A stretch of 64,000 bases of DNA from Galbula dea. Taxonomy: Eukaryota; Chordata; Aves; Piciformes; Galbulidae. Below, in pieces: positions 11,683 to 24,471 of the stretch. The stretch is taken from contig VWZX01006702.1 of the NCBI GenBank assembly GCA_013399015.1, forward strand, positions 62,001-126,000, written 5' to 3'. How positions within the stretch are numbered: position 1 is the stretch's first letter; the number at the start of each line of letters is the position of its first letter. The notes beneath the pieces were generated by a model. It saw only the letters and a list, made by a program, of their open reading frames with translations. It was not told the DNA's origin and searched no databases. Made by a program: the position numbers and the translations under genes.

Positions 11683-14600
11683 CCTCCATGACTTGGTGTG
11701 TGAGCTGGTGGTTGTCTGCAGGGGTAAGTAGGCTGGTGTGAGCTATGTGAAAATGAAGGAAGACTTTTGGGATCCTTTTTGGAGCTCTTTTCATGCATGT
11801 TCTGCATGCAGATGAAAAACTGCTGTAATTCTTCCTGTTGACACCTTTGTCACTTTGACTTCTTTTGTGAAATTAAGCATCTCTGAGCCCTGTCTTGTGG
11901 GTCCTCAGGGAACAACTCCTCTGTGGTGGCAGGGGGGTGTAGGTATAATCCTTTCTTCAGATGAGGTGTTAATTCTCCTTCTGGTTGGAGGCCCAGCTAG
12001 ATATAGGCTTATGAAATTGGTGGCCTTATTATCAGGACATATATTCCATAGCCAGAGGACAGTAATTCTGGATCATAAAGCCTTAAAGAGCATTTAATCC
12101 AGCTGTGTTAGACAAGAGTGGGATTTGTTAGCATAAACCCAGCAATCTCCTTTTTTCCAATCTCCCATTCAGTGCAGGGGAAAGAAAAAAGAGGAAAATG
12201 GGGATTTTGACTAATGAGCCCTGGCAAATCTCACCGCTGAGGTTAAAAACATTATCCAGCTTTCTCTGCAGTCTGCCCTCCAGTGCTACCTGTAAGGGAA
12301 CCTGCACCTTCAGCTGGGCAGTGATTTCAGTATTTTGAGTGTGTATAGGAGCTACTGGTTCAATTCTCCTGACTTGGCTTTGCATTAACTCCCCCAGGAG
12401 GGCTAGGCAGGCAGCTGGGACTAGTGTTACTTTGAATTACTAACAGCAAGATTTGGCAGAGCTCATTTGCCTAGGCTCTGTGTGTCTTTGTGTCTTCCTT
12501 GTGCACACCCACAGTGTTTCCCACCATGAAGAGATAAAAGAGGGAGAAAAAAAGGATAGACATTAAAAGCCATGTTTAAGCACTTGGCAAAAGTTTTCAG
12601 TTTTATTTACAGGCTTGACAAAAATTCAGGAAATGAATAGGATTTGGGACCCTGCTTCCTTAGCTGCTTAGGGATGTGGTGAACCTGAAATACTTCATTC
12701 TTCAGCACTGTAATTATTCAGTATCTGCTGAAGCATTTGTAATCCTGGTGTAAATGTCTCCTGAATACATATTTAAGCTATATTCAAAACCCAGTTGAAT
12801 AAATTTCAAGAGCTTGGTCTGAAATTCAGTCATTTTTGGAGGGTTGGATCAGGACTTCATTGAATAACAGTGTCTGGTTTGGTTAGTTGCAAATGAATGT
12901 TGAATGTTTGAGACCTGCATGGTAAATTTTGTACCAGTTTTCCCTAACCAAGAATATTTGTAACTTCAAGCTCCAAATCTGTTAGGAAACATCCAGCAGG
13001 ATCTGGTGGCAGTGAGTTGAATGGAAGGCAGCTCTACCTGCTTACCTAGTGGCACACTTCTTAGGCTGAGGTCATTAAAATCAGATGTCAGACTTCTAGT
13101 GTAGAAAGCCAGAGGTAAGGTGAAGCAAAGTAACCACCTGATGTGTCAGTGGTGATGGCAGACTAAAGGCAAAGTAGATTTGATGTGAACTTTTGTCCAC
13201 ACCCAACCTGTTTGATGAACTCTGTTCAATAGTTAATAACCAAGCCTCAACTAGGCTAAGACCAAATGTGCTGCCATAAATAAGGTAAAGCAAGGTAGCC
13301 ACAAGTTTATAACCCCTTGAAGGCAACACCCCCTTGCTTTAACCCTATGTTTTCCTGGTGCAGAGTGAGTTTTCTGCCCATGCTCAGTACCATGAACCCA
13401 ACTTTGATACTTCCAAAAAATAACAGAAGTATATAATATCCAGATAGCAAAGTAATACAGCAACTAAGACAGTCAAAACATTCAGATTACAATTGTTAAT
13501 TTTTATTGGGGTCTTTTGTGTGTTTGTGGGGGGTTTTTTCCCCCTCCCAGAATTTGAGTGAGAAAAAATGTTTGTTAGCTTAGAAATAATCAGGTTTTTG
13601 TTCAACAACTGGGAAGGTGGTTGCTGTGAGGTGACTTGGTGATGGTACCTAGTGACAAGAGAAGAGAAAAAACCCCAACAAACCAGTAATTGAATTCAGA
13701 GAGCTCTTTACTCAGTATTTTCTGATTTGTCACTGAGTGTTTTAGGAGAAGAATAAGAGTAAATGGTTAGGAGCTCTCATTGGTTTCAACAATAAAGTAC
13801 AGCTAGAAATGAAGAGAACTCCAAACTCTTTCACCCTTAGCTTCTGAAAACTCCCTTTCTGGTTGCAGAGCACTTGTGTTCCTTCTGTTGGTGCCAGTTA
13901 ATGTGAAACAGGTAATAAATCAGCCTCTCTATGTGGCATTGCTTTAATGCATCCACAGCCAACTAGAAGGTGACAAATCCTAGGTAACTGAATAATGTGA
14001 GCTGACAGATGAAGCAGGGCTTTCCACTCTTTGCACATCTGCAGTGTCTCATCTAGAAGAACACAAAGCAAACTTGTTCCTAAAGTATTGCAAAGGAGGA
14101 ACAGAAAAGAAACAATTTTAAGTACTAGGAAAACAACTAGTTTTAATGTTTAATGCACAATATTTTATATAGTCTTGTTAAAGCTATTTACTTGACCTTT
14201 TTCCCCCTCTGGTTCCTCATGTATTATTAAAAGCTTTTAACAAGATGCAGAGAGCACTAGCTGTATCTACCCACTGCTTGCATAAATAGCTTGCCTGGGA
14301 ATAATAAACCACCAGTTCTCTTTAAAAGCCTTGTAAATGGATATCTAGCAGAAGGAAGAGTTATTATTAAGCAGCTCTCAAGACCCTTCCAGAAGCCATG
14401 CTTTGCATGCAAAGTTTAGTCTTAGTTCTGAAGGGAGTCTTTTAGAACACTCTCCTGCCCTGTCATCTCTAGACACTTCTTTCAGGTTGTTGTTTCTCAG
14501 ATGTCCTCAGCTACTCATCTTACCCGAGGTAACATTTCCAGGCTGAGAGACTTTGAAATATCTCAGGTAGGTCACTTTGTGCCACTCTATCCAGCAGCAT

Positions 14601-15401
14601 ATAAAATAATTACAGGGAATGGTTTTTGCTGTGTACCTTCCCTCCACTGCAGCTGCAAACGGTATGAAATGTGTGACCTGTGTGCCGAAAGTTCACCTTT
14701 TTCCATCTGAAAAGAAGTGCTTAACACGCAGCTGACAGGAACTACTAACTGTTTGCAAGGGAGGGTACAAAGAGTGCTTTTCAAGAACTGTAAAGCATCC
14801 TGCCAAACGCTTGCAAAAATGACCCTAATCCTGGAAGAGCTGTCAAGCATGGAGCTAATATTGCAGCATGTATATTGAATTCAGTGCCTCTCTTATGGTG
14901 TCCTCTAGTTTTAAACCACCTCTTTGTATTTTCATGTGTTGTATCTGCTTGTCATGTATGGCATGCCCCTAAAGCTGCTGTGCAAGGAGAGAAGGTGCTA
15001 AAGCAGGTTGGACCAGCAAGGGAATGCTCATTTAAGTAAGAGCTGGGAATGTTAGACTTTGTAGAAACAGGATTATAATGGTCAAAACCAGTTAAAGGAT
15101 CCAGTCAACTGAAAACTGATTGTGGACTTGTTGAGACCAGCTATAAATGAGGAAAAACTGATAGTAGAGGTGGGAGGAGGGTGGGGAGCTGAGTGCTGCT
15201 GCGTTGGGAAGGTCTGCTTCAGAGGAGCAGGGCATCTGTATTGTCTGTCTGCAAAACACTTGTAGGGAGAGCTCTTCTGGTGGCCAAAAACAGCTAGGAA
15301 ACTGTATGTACTAAATAAACACTGGCTTGTTATAAATGACTACTTCTGGTATCTTCTCCCACCACTGATACTTGGAAAGATTAAGTTGTAGTAATTGGGT
15401 T
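11683..15401. other. unique sequence, no gene seen; possible regulatory patch at 14.4-14.85 kb
   Basis: No transposon was recognised. A diverged direct repeat pair lies at about 13,106-13,138 and 13,273-13,305. The 14,390-14,850 part has several CpG dinucleotides in an otherwise CpG-poor area and a 14-bp palindrome at 14,401. Overlapping frames on both strands there (14,501-14,710 plus and 14,587-14,850 minus) have no recognisable domain. Confidence 0.55.
14401..14414. promoter_or_regulatory. perfect palindrome containing octamer-like POU half-sites
   Basis: CTTTGCATGCAAAG is its own reverse complement, so both strands carry ATGCAAAG, which matches most of the octamer (ATGCAAAT) bound by POU factors. 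It sits in AT-rich sequence with homeobox-like TAAT cores nearby. Function is inferred from the motif only, and chance cannot be excluded. Confidence 0.3.
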
Positions 15402-15537
15402 GTCACTGTCCCTGGAGGTGTTTAAAACGTGTAGGTGTGGTATTTAGGGATGTAGGTTAGTGGCATGGTGATGATAGGTCGATGGTTGAACTTGATCTTG
15501 GAAGTCTCTTCCAGCCTTAATGATTCTGTGACTGTGA
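15402..15537 (+). mobile_element. CR1 LINE 3' end
   Basis: The order is CACTGTCCCTGGAGGTGTTT, then TTAGTGGCATGGTGATGATA, GGTTGAACTTGATC and CTTCCAGCCTTAATGATTCT. This is the 3'-terminal ~135 bp of a CR1 in plus orientation, of the subfamily ending in CCTTAATGATTCTGTG. It is 5'-truncated and non-coding. Confidence 0.92.
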
Positions 15538-17181
15538 TACACATCTGGCTACTTTTAAACTGGCAAACCCTATGTTTATGTAGCTGGTTAAAGAGGGATG
15601 GGCAGGAGACTGCTCTTAATGTTAAACAACTAAATGCAGTTGAGGTTTCCTGTGGTGGTTATGGGATAACTTCAGAGGTAGGAAGTTCTGACAGTAGTTT
15701 TCTAGTTGCTTCCCACATCTTTGAACCAGCACCTTTAAAGAGTAGTGTTGGTATCTCAGCAACCACCAGGTAAAGCTAGCTGCAGCTTGTGACCTTGCTG
15801 GGTCTCTGCCTGCCTTGCAGGAGAACCAGGCAACTGTGGGAAGTGGCAAGCACCAGCCCCCAGGCTCCCAGCAGCTTCAGCTCTCTCTGTGGAAGGAAAA
15901 ACCACCAGCTTCCAAACCCACCACAGGGCATTGTCACTTCAGTGCATTGTAATAAAAGCTGAAAACAGCTTCAGCTCAGCTGCTGGCTGAGGAGCAGGTG
16001 AAGTTAGCCTGACTTGAGGATGGACAGCATCTTCCAGCAGGGTGGGATGGCTGATGGGGGCAGTGTCAACAGCTGATCTTGCTGGGCCTGAGAGACTCTG
16101 AGCCCAGTATCCTTTCAGGATGCATTTTAGGATTCTTGGCTGCTCACTCACTCATTCATTCTGAGCAGGGCAATTGGAAGATCCATTAGAAAAGATTTAT
16201 TGATTTAATGGGCAAGTGCTGTGGCCAGGGCTGTGCTTTCATAGCTGGGGCTGCTTGACAGCTGATGGGAACAGAGCATTAAGGCTGCAGAATGGTGTGG
16301 TGTTCAAAAGTGGCCCTGGGCATGGGATAAAGGAAGTGATGGTCCCCACAGTGATGCCTGCTGGAGAAAGGGAATTGTGCATTTAGAAACTGGCAGTAAA
16401 GAAAGAGGCAAATTCTAAGAAGCTAAATTGAATTGTCTGAAGTCAGGCAGTGTAGCAAAAGGTGAAACATCCACCATCTCTCTTTAGGCATATATGATGG
16501 AGAGCTGTGTCTGTGAGAGGGAGCTTACACCAATCCTTTACAGCAGAAAGGTCCAACTCAAATTTATGAGGTCTTAAAATGTGATCTCTGAGATGAACCT
16601 GCCAGATTTACATTTATTTACTGGGAATGAGACAACAATGTGAAGGTGATATAATGCAAATATCTGAGAAGGGAAAATATCTGGGCAGCATTTGGCTGCC
16701 CTGAAATCACCTCCTAGTAGAACAGAAATTCAGTATCTCCTTTCTGTGTGCCTTATCTCCTGTGAAACTGAAGATGACACTAGGACAGACCCTCCATCTG
16801 CTGAAGTTCACACTCTCTGGGACAGGAGCCTCTCCTGGGGTGGTTTTCCTGGCAGGACTGAGCTCAGGGGGCTCTGCAGCCAGCCAGGGCCTCCTGCCAA
16901 TATGTAAAGAATAAACCCATTTTGTTATAGTGCTGCATTGATACAGTTGGTTAACCTGCAACCCATCCATTTCTGAAGACACTGTCAAGCCTTTGCTTTC
17001 CAGAGCCTAATTTATATCTTTTCTTCTAACCACCCTCAGGTGGCATTGGAGTTGCCCCACTGGGCAGATGGCCCTACCATTCAGCTTCCTGATACTATGG
17101 AAGTCATCTTAACATTCCACTGCTATTGGCACCAGGCTGGTGGTGCCAGCTCCAGAGAGCTGGTGGAATTGTCTCCTCTGA
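15538..17181. other. unique sequence, no gene seen
   Basis: Mixed composition. Short opposing open frames (15,622-15,849, 15,939-16,151, 16,692-16,907 and 16,707-16,988) overlap each other and match nothing recognisable. Confidence 0.55.
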
Positions 17182-17304
17182 AGGGTGTAAAATAACATGT
17201 AGATGTGGTGCCTGGGGCCATGGTTTAGTGGTGAGCATGGGAGTGTTGGGTGGATGGCTGGACTCCAGGGTCTGAGGGCTTTTCCAGCCACCATGATTCT
17301 ATGG
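17182..17304 (+). mobile_element. CR1 LINE 3' end
   Basis: AGATGTGGTGCCTGGGGCCA, GGTTTAGTGGTGAGCATGG, GGATGGCTGGACTCCAGGG and CCATGATTCTATGG follow the CR1 3'-end order in plus orientation. The GTGAGCATGG segment and ATTCTATG end set it apart from the copies ending in ATTCTGTG. Confidence 0.88.
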
Positions 17305-18153
17305 TTTCAAGTATCTGGAGCTATTTCAGTTCCAAGAAACAATCCTAGCTGCATTTCAATTGCTCTTTCTCTTGCTATCAATTCCTTAATTGATTTTTGC
17401 TGTGTGTGCTAGATTGATTCCTGTTATCTTCACCCTTCTGTATCAAATAAACAGGGTTATAGGTGCTTTAGACTGTCTGGTAACTGTTGTTACAACAAAC
17501 ATCTGTTGCTACAGGCCTGACAAAACACAGCTGCTTTACAGCAGAAAAAGCTCTTTTGAAGAGTAGCTGGAAATTTTGCAGGCTCATGAATAAAGGCAGA
17601 AGTTGAGCTGGCCACCAGTAACATGGTTTCCACTTAGACCAGTTGAGTGGCTGTCTCAAAACCCATGAATCTGAGAAGCAAGATCAGATGAAGCAAAATC
17701 ATTCTTTTGGCAATATTGCATGAGAGAAAAATTGAAGTGCCCAGCTCAGCCAACTTCCCTCAAGCACATTGTCTTGAAAATCCTAAACCATGCAGAAGAA
17801 GCAGTGTTAAAAATGAAATCATGCTGATGCTAGGCTGAATCCTTTAGAATCTTACTGCTTAGGGCAACAGTGAAGGAAGGAAGATATCAATAAAAAAGGT
17901 CAGGGGGAACAAAGGCTGTTGAATAAGCAATGAGTTGCCCTATTGTCAGGGAAAATGTATAGTCAGGAATAAAGAAAGAAGGACAAAGAATATATTTTCA
18001 CTTGATGTCATCTGACCCCAATCTCTTTTCCCTGTGGCCATGACCAGGTCACAGACAGCAACCTTTCTCCACCCCTGAAGACAAGCTGCACCTACACAGG
18101 GCTGGGAGACCTGTAGGAGCCCCTGGTGTTATCAACAAGTCCTGCTGAAAAGC
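17305..18153. other. unique sequence, no gene seen
   Basis: AT-rich spacer. The open frame at 17,203-17,412 begins inside the preceding CR1 and is not a gene. Confidence 0.55.
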
Positions 18154-18302
18154 CACAGAACCACAGACTCTTAGGGGTTGGAGGGGACCTCTGACATCAG
18201 CCAGAGCAGGGTCACCCACAGCAGGCTGCACAGGGTGGCACCCAGGCAGGTTTGGAATGTCTCCAGAGATGGAGACTCCAACACCTCCCTGGGCAGCCTG
18301 AC
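18154..18302 (-). mobile_element. CR1 LINE 3' end
   Basis: CACAGAACCACAGACTCTTA, GGGGTTGGAGGGGACCTCTG, the AGAGCAGGGTCACCCACAGC block, GGAATGTCTCCAGAGATGGA and ACACCTCCCTGGGCAGCCTG are a reversed CR1 3' region. It belongs to the subfamily with the CTGCTCTGGCAGGG and GGAGACATTCCAAAC blocks, also seen at 29.4 and 38.7 kb. Confidence 0.93.
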
Positions 18303-21300
18303 ACTGAGGCTGATCTTTCCTCCTCCTTCCCCCCCATTAGCATAGTACAAACACACATTTATCTTAACCAAACCCCTCTCATTTGAAAACTGGTGAGGAA
18401 ATGAGAGATCCCACAGCCCTTTAGCTGCCTAACAAAGCAGAGTACCAAGGCACAGCTTCAACACCAGAAGCACAGCTAACTCCAGAGGGTTCCTGGGAGC
18501 AGATGCTGCAGCTGCAAGATCATTTTTCACAGCTTGGCACAAGGGTTGTTCAGTTGAGGCTGAAAAGGGCTGGTAAAGTACTGCAGGAGGAGAGAAGCAT
18601 ATGAAACACAAGGATTTAATTAGTATTTAGGCTGATGTGAATAGTGTTAAATGCTGTCTAACCTATCCATAACACACCAAGCTAGCATTTAAAATGATTT
18701 ACTTGTCACCTGTCTGTGGTGCAGCAAGCACCTCCCTTTTTTCTTTTGTTCATAGATACCTACAGGCTCTTACAATGCCAAGGTATTGCTACAGCTAGAT
18801 TGGATGCTTGGCTGCTTTCAAAGACATTCAGCAGCAACCAGACTTGGAGTACTTTGGACATATAAACCCCTCTTAACCCTCCAAGGGAGGGAGAAAAGCA
18901 AATTAAAACAAACAAACAAAAAATCCCAGTTTCTTATAAGCAGGAACTGGTTCAGCAAACCTGTGTGATAACAGCTCCCCTGCAGATCCACAGCTGATGA
19001 CCTGTGCCAATGAAACCTAGTCTAGCATCCCACTTCTACCTCTGCACTTGACTTTTCCTGCTGCAGTCAGCAGCTCTGAATAGTAAGCTGCTGAAGACAC
19101 AGTTTGCTCCATGCTGGGGTAAGGAGCCTTCTGCAGAATGCTCTGTATTGAATGGTTTGCCTTGCAGCAAGATAACCTAACACAACAGGACACAGCTTAG
19201 ACAGTAGCTTTTAACCAAAACAACAATCAGATCTGGGCACTTTCAGCTCCCTAAAGCAAAGTTGATCAAATCAGATGCATAGACTTTGGCTATGATTTAT
19301 CATAAGCTAGATCTGCTTTTTTCTACTTCTTCCCTTAAAAACAGTGTTGTTTTGAAGGCAGATGGTGAGTTTCACAAGTGAAATGAGGTGGTTGCTTGCA
19401 AAAGAAACCTTTTAATCATTACTGCTCAGTCTGGTTCATTGTATTTTGTCTGACAGGACTTTACTACACTAGTAGTTCCCCTTAGCTAGCTCTAAGCATG
19501 TCAGAAGAAAAGGGAGGTTTTGTCCAACCTCTCACCCAAAACTGGATACAAAGCTGGTGAAAATCAAGGGTTGCCTTTTCCATTCATTCTGCTGGGCTGT
19601 GATTCTCCCTCTCAGTGTCTGTGTTTGATCAATGCTGCTAGCATTTATATGTACCAAGAGAAGTCTATGCCTCCCAAGCTTTCTGCACTTCTAGTATGTT
19701 AAGTGACAGAATACACAAGGTTCCTCTTAACAGTCTTTTCCCTTAATTCATTCTTCTGACCCAATATGGATTTTTCTGTAGAATGGATGTCTTACAGAGG
19801 AATAGACTGAAATAAAGAATAGCTACTGAGTCTGTGAGAACTCCCTGATAAACTTCTATGCTGTTCATGATCACTACAGACACTTCAGCCCTCCATACCT
19901 GGAGCAGAATACAGCCCCTTTCTGCTAGTTTCTCTTCCCTATCTCCACCTACCTGATTTTTTTTCTTGATACCAACTTCCATTCCTTCTGCCTGAAGATG
20001 TGCTCAGGTAGCATAAAGCATGGGCACTGCTTATGCAAGCCTGCTTTCCTATTTGCATATTAATGAAGATGCTGAGGAATAAGGAGCCATTAGAGCAGAG
20101 TCTGAGTGAAACCATTCCAAGTTTAGAGGCAACACATTTTTCATTTCCCAGTGTGTTTCAGGTTTTCCATCTCACTATTTCATTACCACTATGTGGTACT
20201 TTTCAGCAAGCCATGTTGGTAAATAAGAAATTTGCTTTAACAGCCTTGTTGATAACTTACTCTGCTTCCACCCTCTGCCTCCCCAGGAACTCTGAATCAA
20301 TACAGCAAGTTAATTACCTCTTGAGAGTGCAAATGGTAGTTTGGAAAAGGGGCTTTGGACTAGTCAACAGTTTCCTGATTGTGGTTGCCAGTAATTGCCA
20401 GTGACAGAGCTTAAGAAGTAAGCACACTTCACTGCTAAGCTTCCCACTGACAAAACAGACTAAGTATCTGGTCCTTTTGATTTAAGTTCAGTCTGTCAAG
20501 AAGAAACGTAAGCTGGAAGCCACAATATGTTATGCAATAAGAGAAAAAGAACTGTGAAACCTAAGTGGATTGAAGAGTACTTAAAGTACAATTATAATCT
20601 GAGAAGTGACCTTGGGAAAGGTCATGATGTGACTGAAGAGTTCTGCTGCCCAGGCCCATTCAGAATCCTGTCCTGATTCAGACTGAAGCTGTCTGTCAGT
20701 TTTGCTTCTTATTAGAATCAGAATCTTATTATATTAGAAGCAAGGTCACCACAGCTTGCCTGAGCTCTCTGCAGGTTTAAAGCAGTTTAGAAGTGTGATC
20801 TCTGTAGAGCACTCTTGCCTCTTATCTGGGCAGAGTCCCAGCCCAATGCAGTTACACATCTACAGGACTGAGGTGTTTTGTGCCCAGGTGCCTGAGTTCC
20901 ACTCTGCAGATGTGTCCATAATCATACAGTGTCAGTTCAAGTACTGCCCCAATGGGATTATAAATCAAGCATGTGTTCCAGGCAGGTATTCCAGCTTGTT
21001 AAACTTGCTGTCCCATCTCAGAATACATCTTTAGCAGCAAAGAGTGAAATGCTAGCAAATAAATCACTAATTGCATTCCCAGGTCTCTCACTTCACTTCT
21101 TCTCCCTTTCTAAATGAAAGCAAAGGTCACAGATGAATTTTCATCCTTCACCAGATGAAAAGCCACCTTGCAGCAAGTGGCATCTTCTCTAACTGGAACT
21201 GCAACGACTGTGGGCAGGCTAAAGCCTTCCTTTTACCTCCCAGCATAATGAAGCAGGCTTACACAGACGTGTACTGGTGACTCAGCCAATTTATTCACAG

Positions 21301-24246
21301 GTACAACACACCCCACCCTTTCCTTGCTGCTTCTGGAGACAGCTCCTACTAGTGTTCTTTCTGTTCATATGTAGATTTAACTGTTTGGTAGCCCAGATAA
21401 GTGATATAATCTGGGTTAAAACCAGAAAATTTGGCACAATTTGGGGTCTATTGGTTCATTTCAAGCTGAGCACCACACAATCCCTTCCCTGCTCTTGCAC
21501 TCATCCATGTGGATCTATTATATCTGCCTGGCAAATATCCTATGCACTCAGATTGTGCAGTCTTCCCCATGGCCTTCTCAGCTCTGCAGCATCCCCAGCT
21601 TCTCCCATGATCCTGCATCACTTCACTGTTAGATTCAGACCATTCTGCCTCAAGGCAATGATGACCACCAAGTCAAGTTCCTCAGTGTTGGAGACAGAAC
21701 CGTTACACAGTCACTATTGCTTCTGACTGAGAGCTAGCTTAGGTACCTCAGCCTGGCACAGCCATGCTCTAGCTCATTTTCTGATGCCAGCCTCTGTGAG
21801 GAGGAACTCCCAGGACATGCTGGTGGAGACACAGTCCAGCACACCTGATTCTGCAGTGTCTCCTCCCAGGAACAGCTACCATACTGAAGACTATGGATAA
21901 AAATACGTTTACTAGACCCATGAAGCAATGTGCATTTAGCTGGGAGGGGCTGGTACTGGCTGATCTTCATAGCTTTGGACACTTTTTACATCTTCTACAG
22001 ATGGACAGCTGCAATCCTCCTGGGCCATCTTGACACTCTGGAATTGTTGCTTTCATCTTTTTTCTCTTGTTTTGTTCCTCCCCTGAGATGAGGCTGATTT
22101 TCCTGCCTTTTATAGGCTTTCTGAATGGCACGCACAGCTTCCTTCTGTAATAGCCAGAGTTTAGTTCCCAAACCCCATATATCTCAAGAAAGCTGCATTA
22201 GCTGTGGCAGAGTTTATGCTGCAGGACCAGTTACAACGTTCTCCTGTTGTCAACTCATTTAGGTTCTTCATGAATACAGTTTGTGAGCCAGCAGGCAGTG
22301 TGCTATTCTCGTTTCCTATATGAGGGCAGGATTCCCCCTGCTGATCCTGCTTAGTGGGGAATGGATAGAAGCACAATGAAAACTGTTTGGACACTTGGTG
22401 ATTTAAGAGCCTGCTGGCTTGAGGCTCATGCTGTGAAAATGTCACATATCCTAATCCTTGAATCTGTGCCATCTACAGCATCTCACCACAGAAAAGGAAG
22501 TGCCCCTGCTTAAAGCCCAGCTCAGGTGAACAATGCTTTGCCACTAGCAGCCTCTTTGGCCTCTTTGCTGGTGGGCAAGCAATGTTTCAGTGGCCTGGCA
22601 GCCTCAGCCACCTTAATGCTTCAGTCCTTTTTCATGCCATTTCACAGGCACCAGCTAGCTTTTCTCTCAGACTGTCTAAACAATGAACATTCCCAGGCTA
22701 GCACACAGAAGCCTGCTAACTTGCATTTCTACTTGGTTGCCTTTAGCTTTAAATGCTGTTACTTCCACCTCTGCATTTAAGAAGAGCTTTTGTGCCCCAA
22801 AGTGTGACAGGTTCACTCCATGCATAGCTCTCAGTGTACCAGTCAGTGGGCTGGGAAGACCTTTGCCAAGGGTGAGCTGGTCACAGATCTTCTCCACGTT
22901 TAAAGAGGTCCTGGCTGCCCAAGCCAAGCAGAATGACCCACACTGCAGAACATGGTGTGCTGGCCCTAAACAAGCATGGTAGAGAGTCTTGGGTGGGACT
23001 TGGATTGGAGTCATGGTTGGGCTGTAACCTTGGGGGTCACGGGTGCCTCTACTGCCAGCTGCTTCCTCTGAGGGCTGAGTGAGCTCTACAGGTGCACTTT
23101 AAGCTCAAGTCTTGGTTGAAGTGCTACAGATCCCATCTGCAGGGGGGCTGGCTTAAAATACAGGGGTTTGTTGTTACAGCAGCACTCTTGTGTCCTGGTT
23201 CTAGAGAGGATCAGCCTGTCCCCCTGGTGTTGGGTGATGGCAAGGCAACTGAAAAGCAGAATTTACTGTGCTTCACTGGTATTGAGTCCAAACCCCTGTT
23301 TGTCTTCACTAATATCCTTGAAGATATTATTTCAGATAACTCCCAGGTGTAGCTTTAGTAGGAACATTGTGTATGGCTATGAGAGCTTTGATTGTCAGGG
23401 TATGCCCAGCTCTGCACTGCTTTTTAATCTATTTCAAAAGTTAATATTGCTTGGACAAAAAAGCCTAGAACTGGTGTGCAAATGGTAATATGTTTTCTGA
23501 ATCCTACCCTTTTCACTGGTGGTCAGTAAAGCATGTTGCTTCAGTCTCCAACAAAACTTCTAAGATGCAGCTTAAAGAAAGGTAGACTTTGTCTACTTAC
23601 TGAAGGGTTCCTGGCTCCCAGGAGAAGAGATAAGGGCTGGGGTTGAGTGGCATTTCTGTAGAGGTTCTTTGGATCAGCTGCCTTGAAAAATCTTGGCATG
23701 ATAATAACCCTGAGAGTCAGAATGCTTATCCAGCTACCGAACCACGAATGGGAGCTCTACATTCAGGCATAAATAACTCTGTCCCTGGGGTTCTTGTCTG
23801 TGTGTTGTCAGCTTAGGCAAATTATCCATGCTTTTGGCTTGTGATACTAAAGCAAAACAGGGGATGGTGAAGATCAGAATGTGGACTTTAATTGTCCAGA
23901 TTCATTCTTCCTGAAGGATAACAGACCTCAGCTGAAGATTCAGCAAGAATTAAATTATTCCAGCAGATACAGGAAATTTTCTCTCTCTTTGGGAGGACCA
24001 TATCCTAGCTGTGCATCACAGCAGTTTGCTATGAACTTATCTCCCAGAGAGTACCCACAGGATAAGGCCTCTTGCAATGAAAGCCCAATTCCCAGTTTCC
24101 CCATGCTTGTGTTCACAAAGCAGAGAGTGTTGTGTGTGAGTGGGTGGGAAGAAATGTGAGGGATGAGCTGTCAGGGAGTTTGTTATAAGCGAGCTGCCTT
24201 CACGTCTCTGAGTTTTGCCTGTCCACATAACTGCTTTACAGAGGCT
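18303..24246. other. 5.9 kb unique sequence, no gene seen
   Basis: No repeat was recognised. The longest open frame (21,277-21,726, 149 codons) starts from a non-ATG codon and has no known domain; overlapping frames occur on the same strand (21,441-21,632). Other frames at 20,033-20,404 and 22,676-23,014 likewise look like chance. Confidence 0.55.
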
Positions 24247-24471
24247 GCAGATTGGACATTAGGAAGAATTTCTTCCCAGAAAGAGTGGTTAGGCATTGGC
24301 CCAGGCTGCCCACGGCAGTGGTGGAGTCACCATCCCTGGAGGGGTTTAAAAAACACGGAAATGTGGTGCTTAGGGGTGTGGTTTAGTGGCATGGTGGTGA
24401 TAGGTTGGTGGTTGGACTTGATGATGTCAGAGGTCTCTTCCAACCTTAATGATTCTATATGATTCTGTGAT
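24247..24471 (+). mobile_element. CR1 LINE 3' fragment, 225 bp
   Basis: GATTGGACATTAGGAAGAAT, TTCTTCCCAGAAAGAGTGG, GGCCCAGGCTGCCCACGGCA, CCATCCCTGGAGGGGTTTA, GGTTGGACTTGATGATGTC and CTTCCAACCTTAATGATTCT follow the CR1 order through to the terminal ATTCTGTG repeats. It is 5'-truncated. The open frame 24,163-24,462 overlaps it in a frame that does not match CR1 ORF2 and is not a gene. Confidence 0.95.

Noticed and set aside
11555..11794. Repeated HYLIPRF protein
   Set aside because: The apparent protein repeat is a by-product of a 21-bp tandem repeat whose length is divisible by three.
12050..12110. Possible CR1 3' end
   Set aside because: Only a vague resemblance (GGATCATAAAGCC, ATTTAATCCAGC). 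The diagnostic GGTTGGAAGGGACC block is missing.
21277..21726. 149-codon plus-strand open frame
   Set aside because: Non-ATG start, no domain, and shorter open frames overlap it in another frame. Probably chance.
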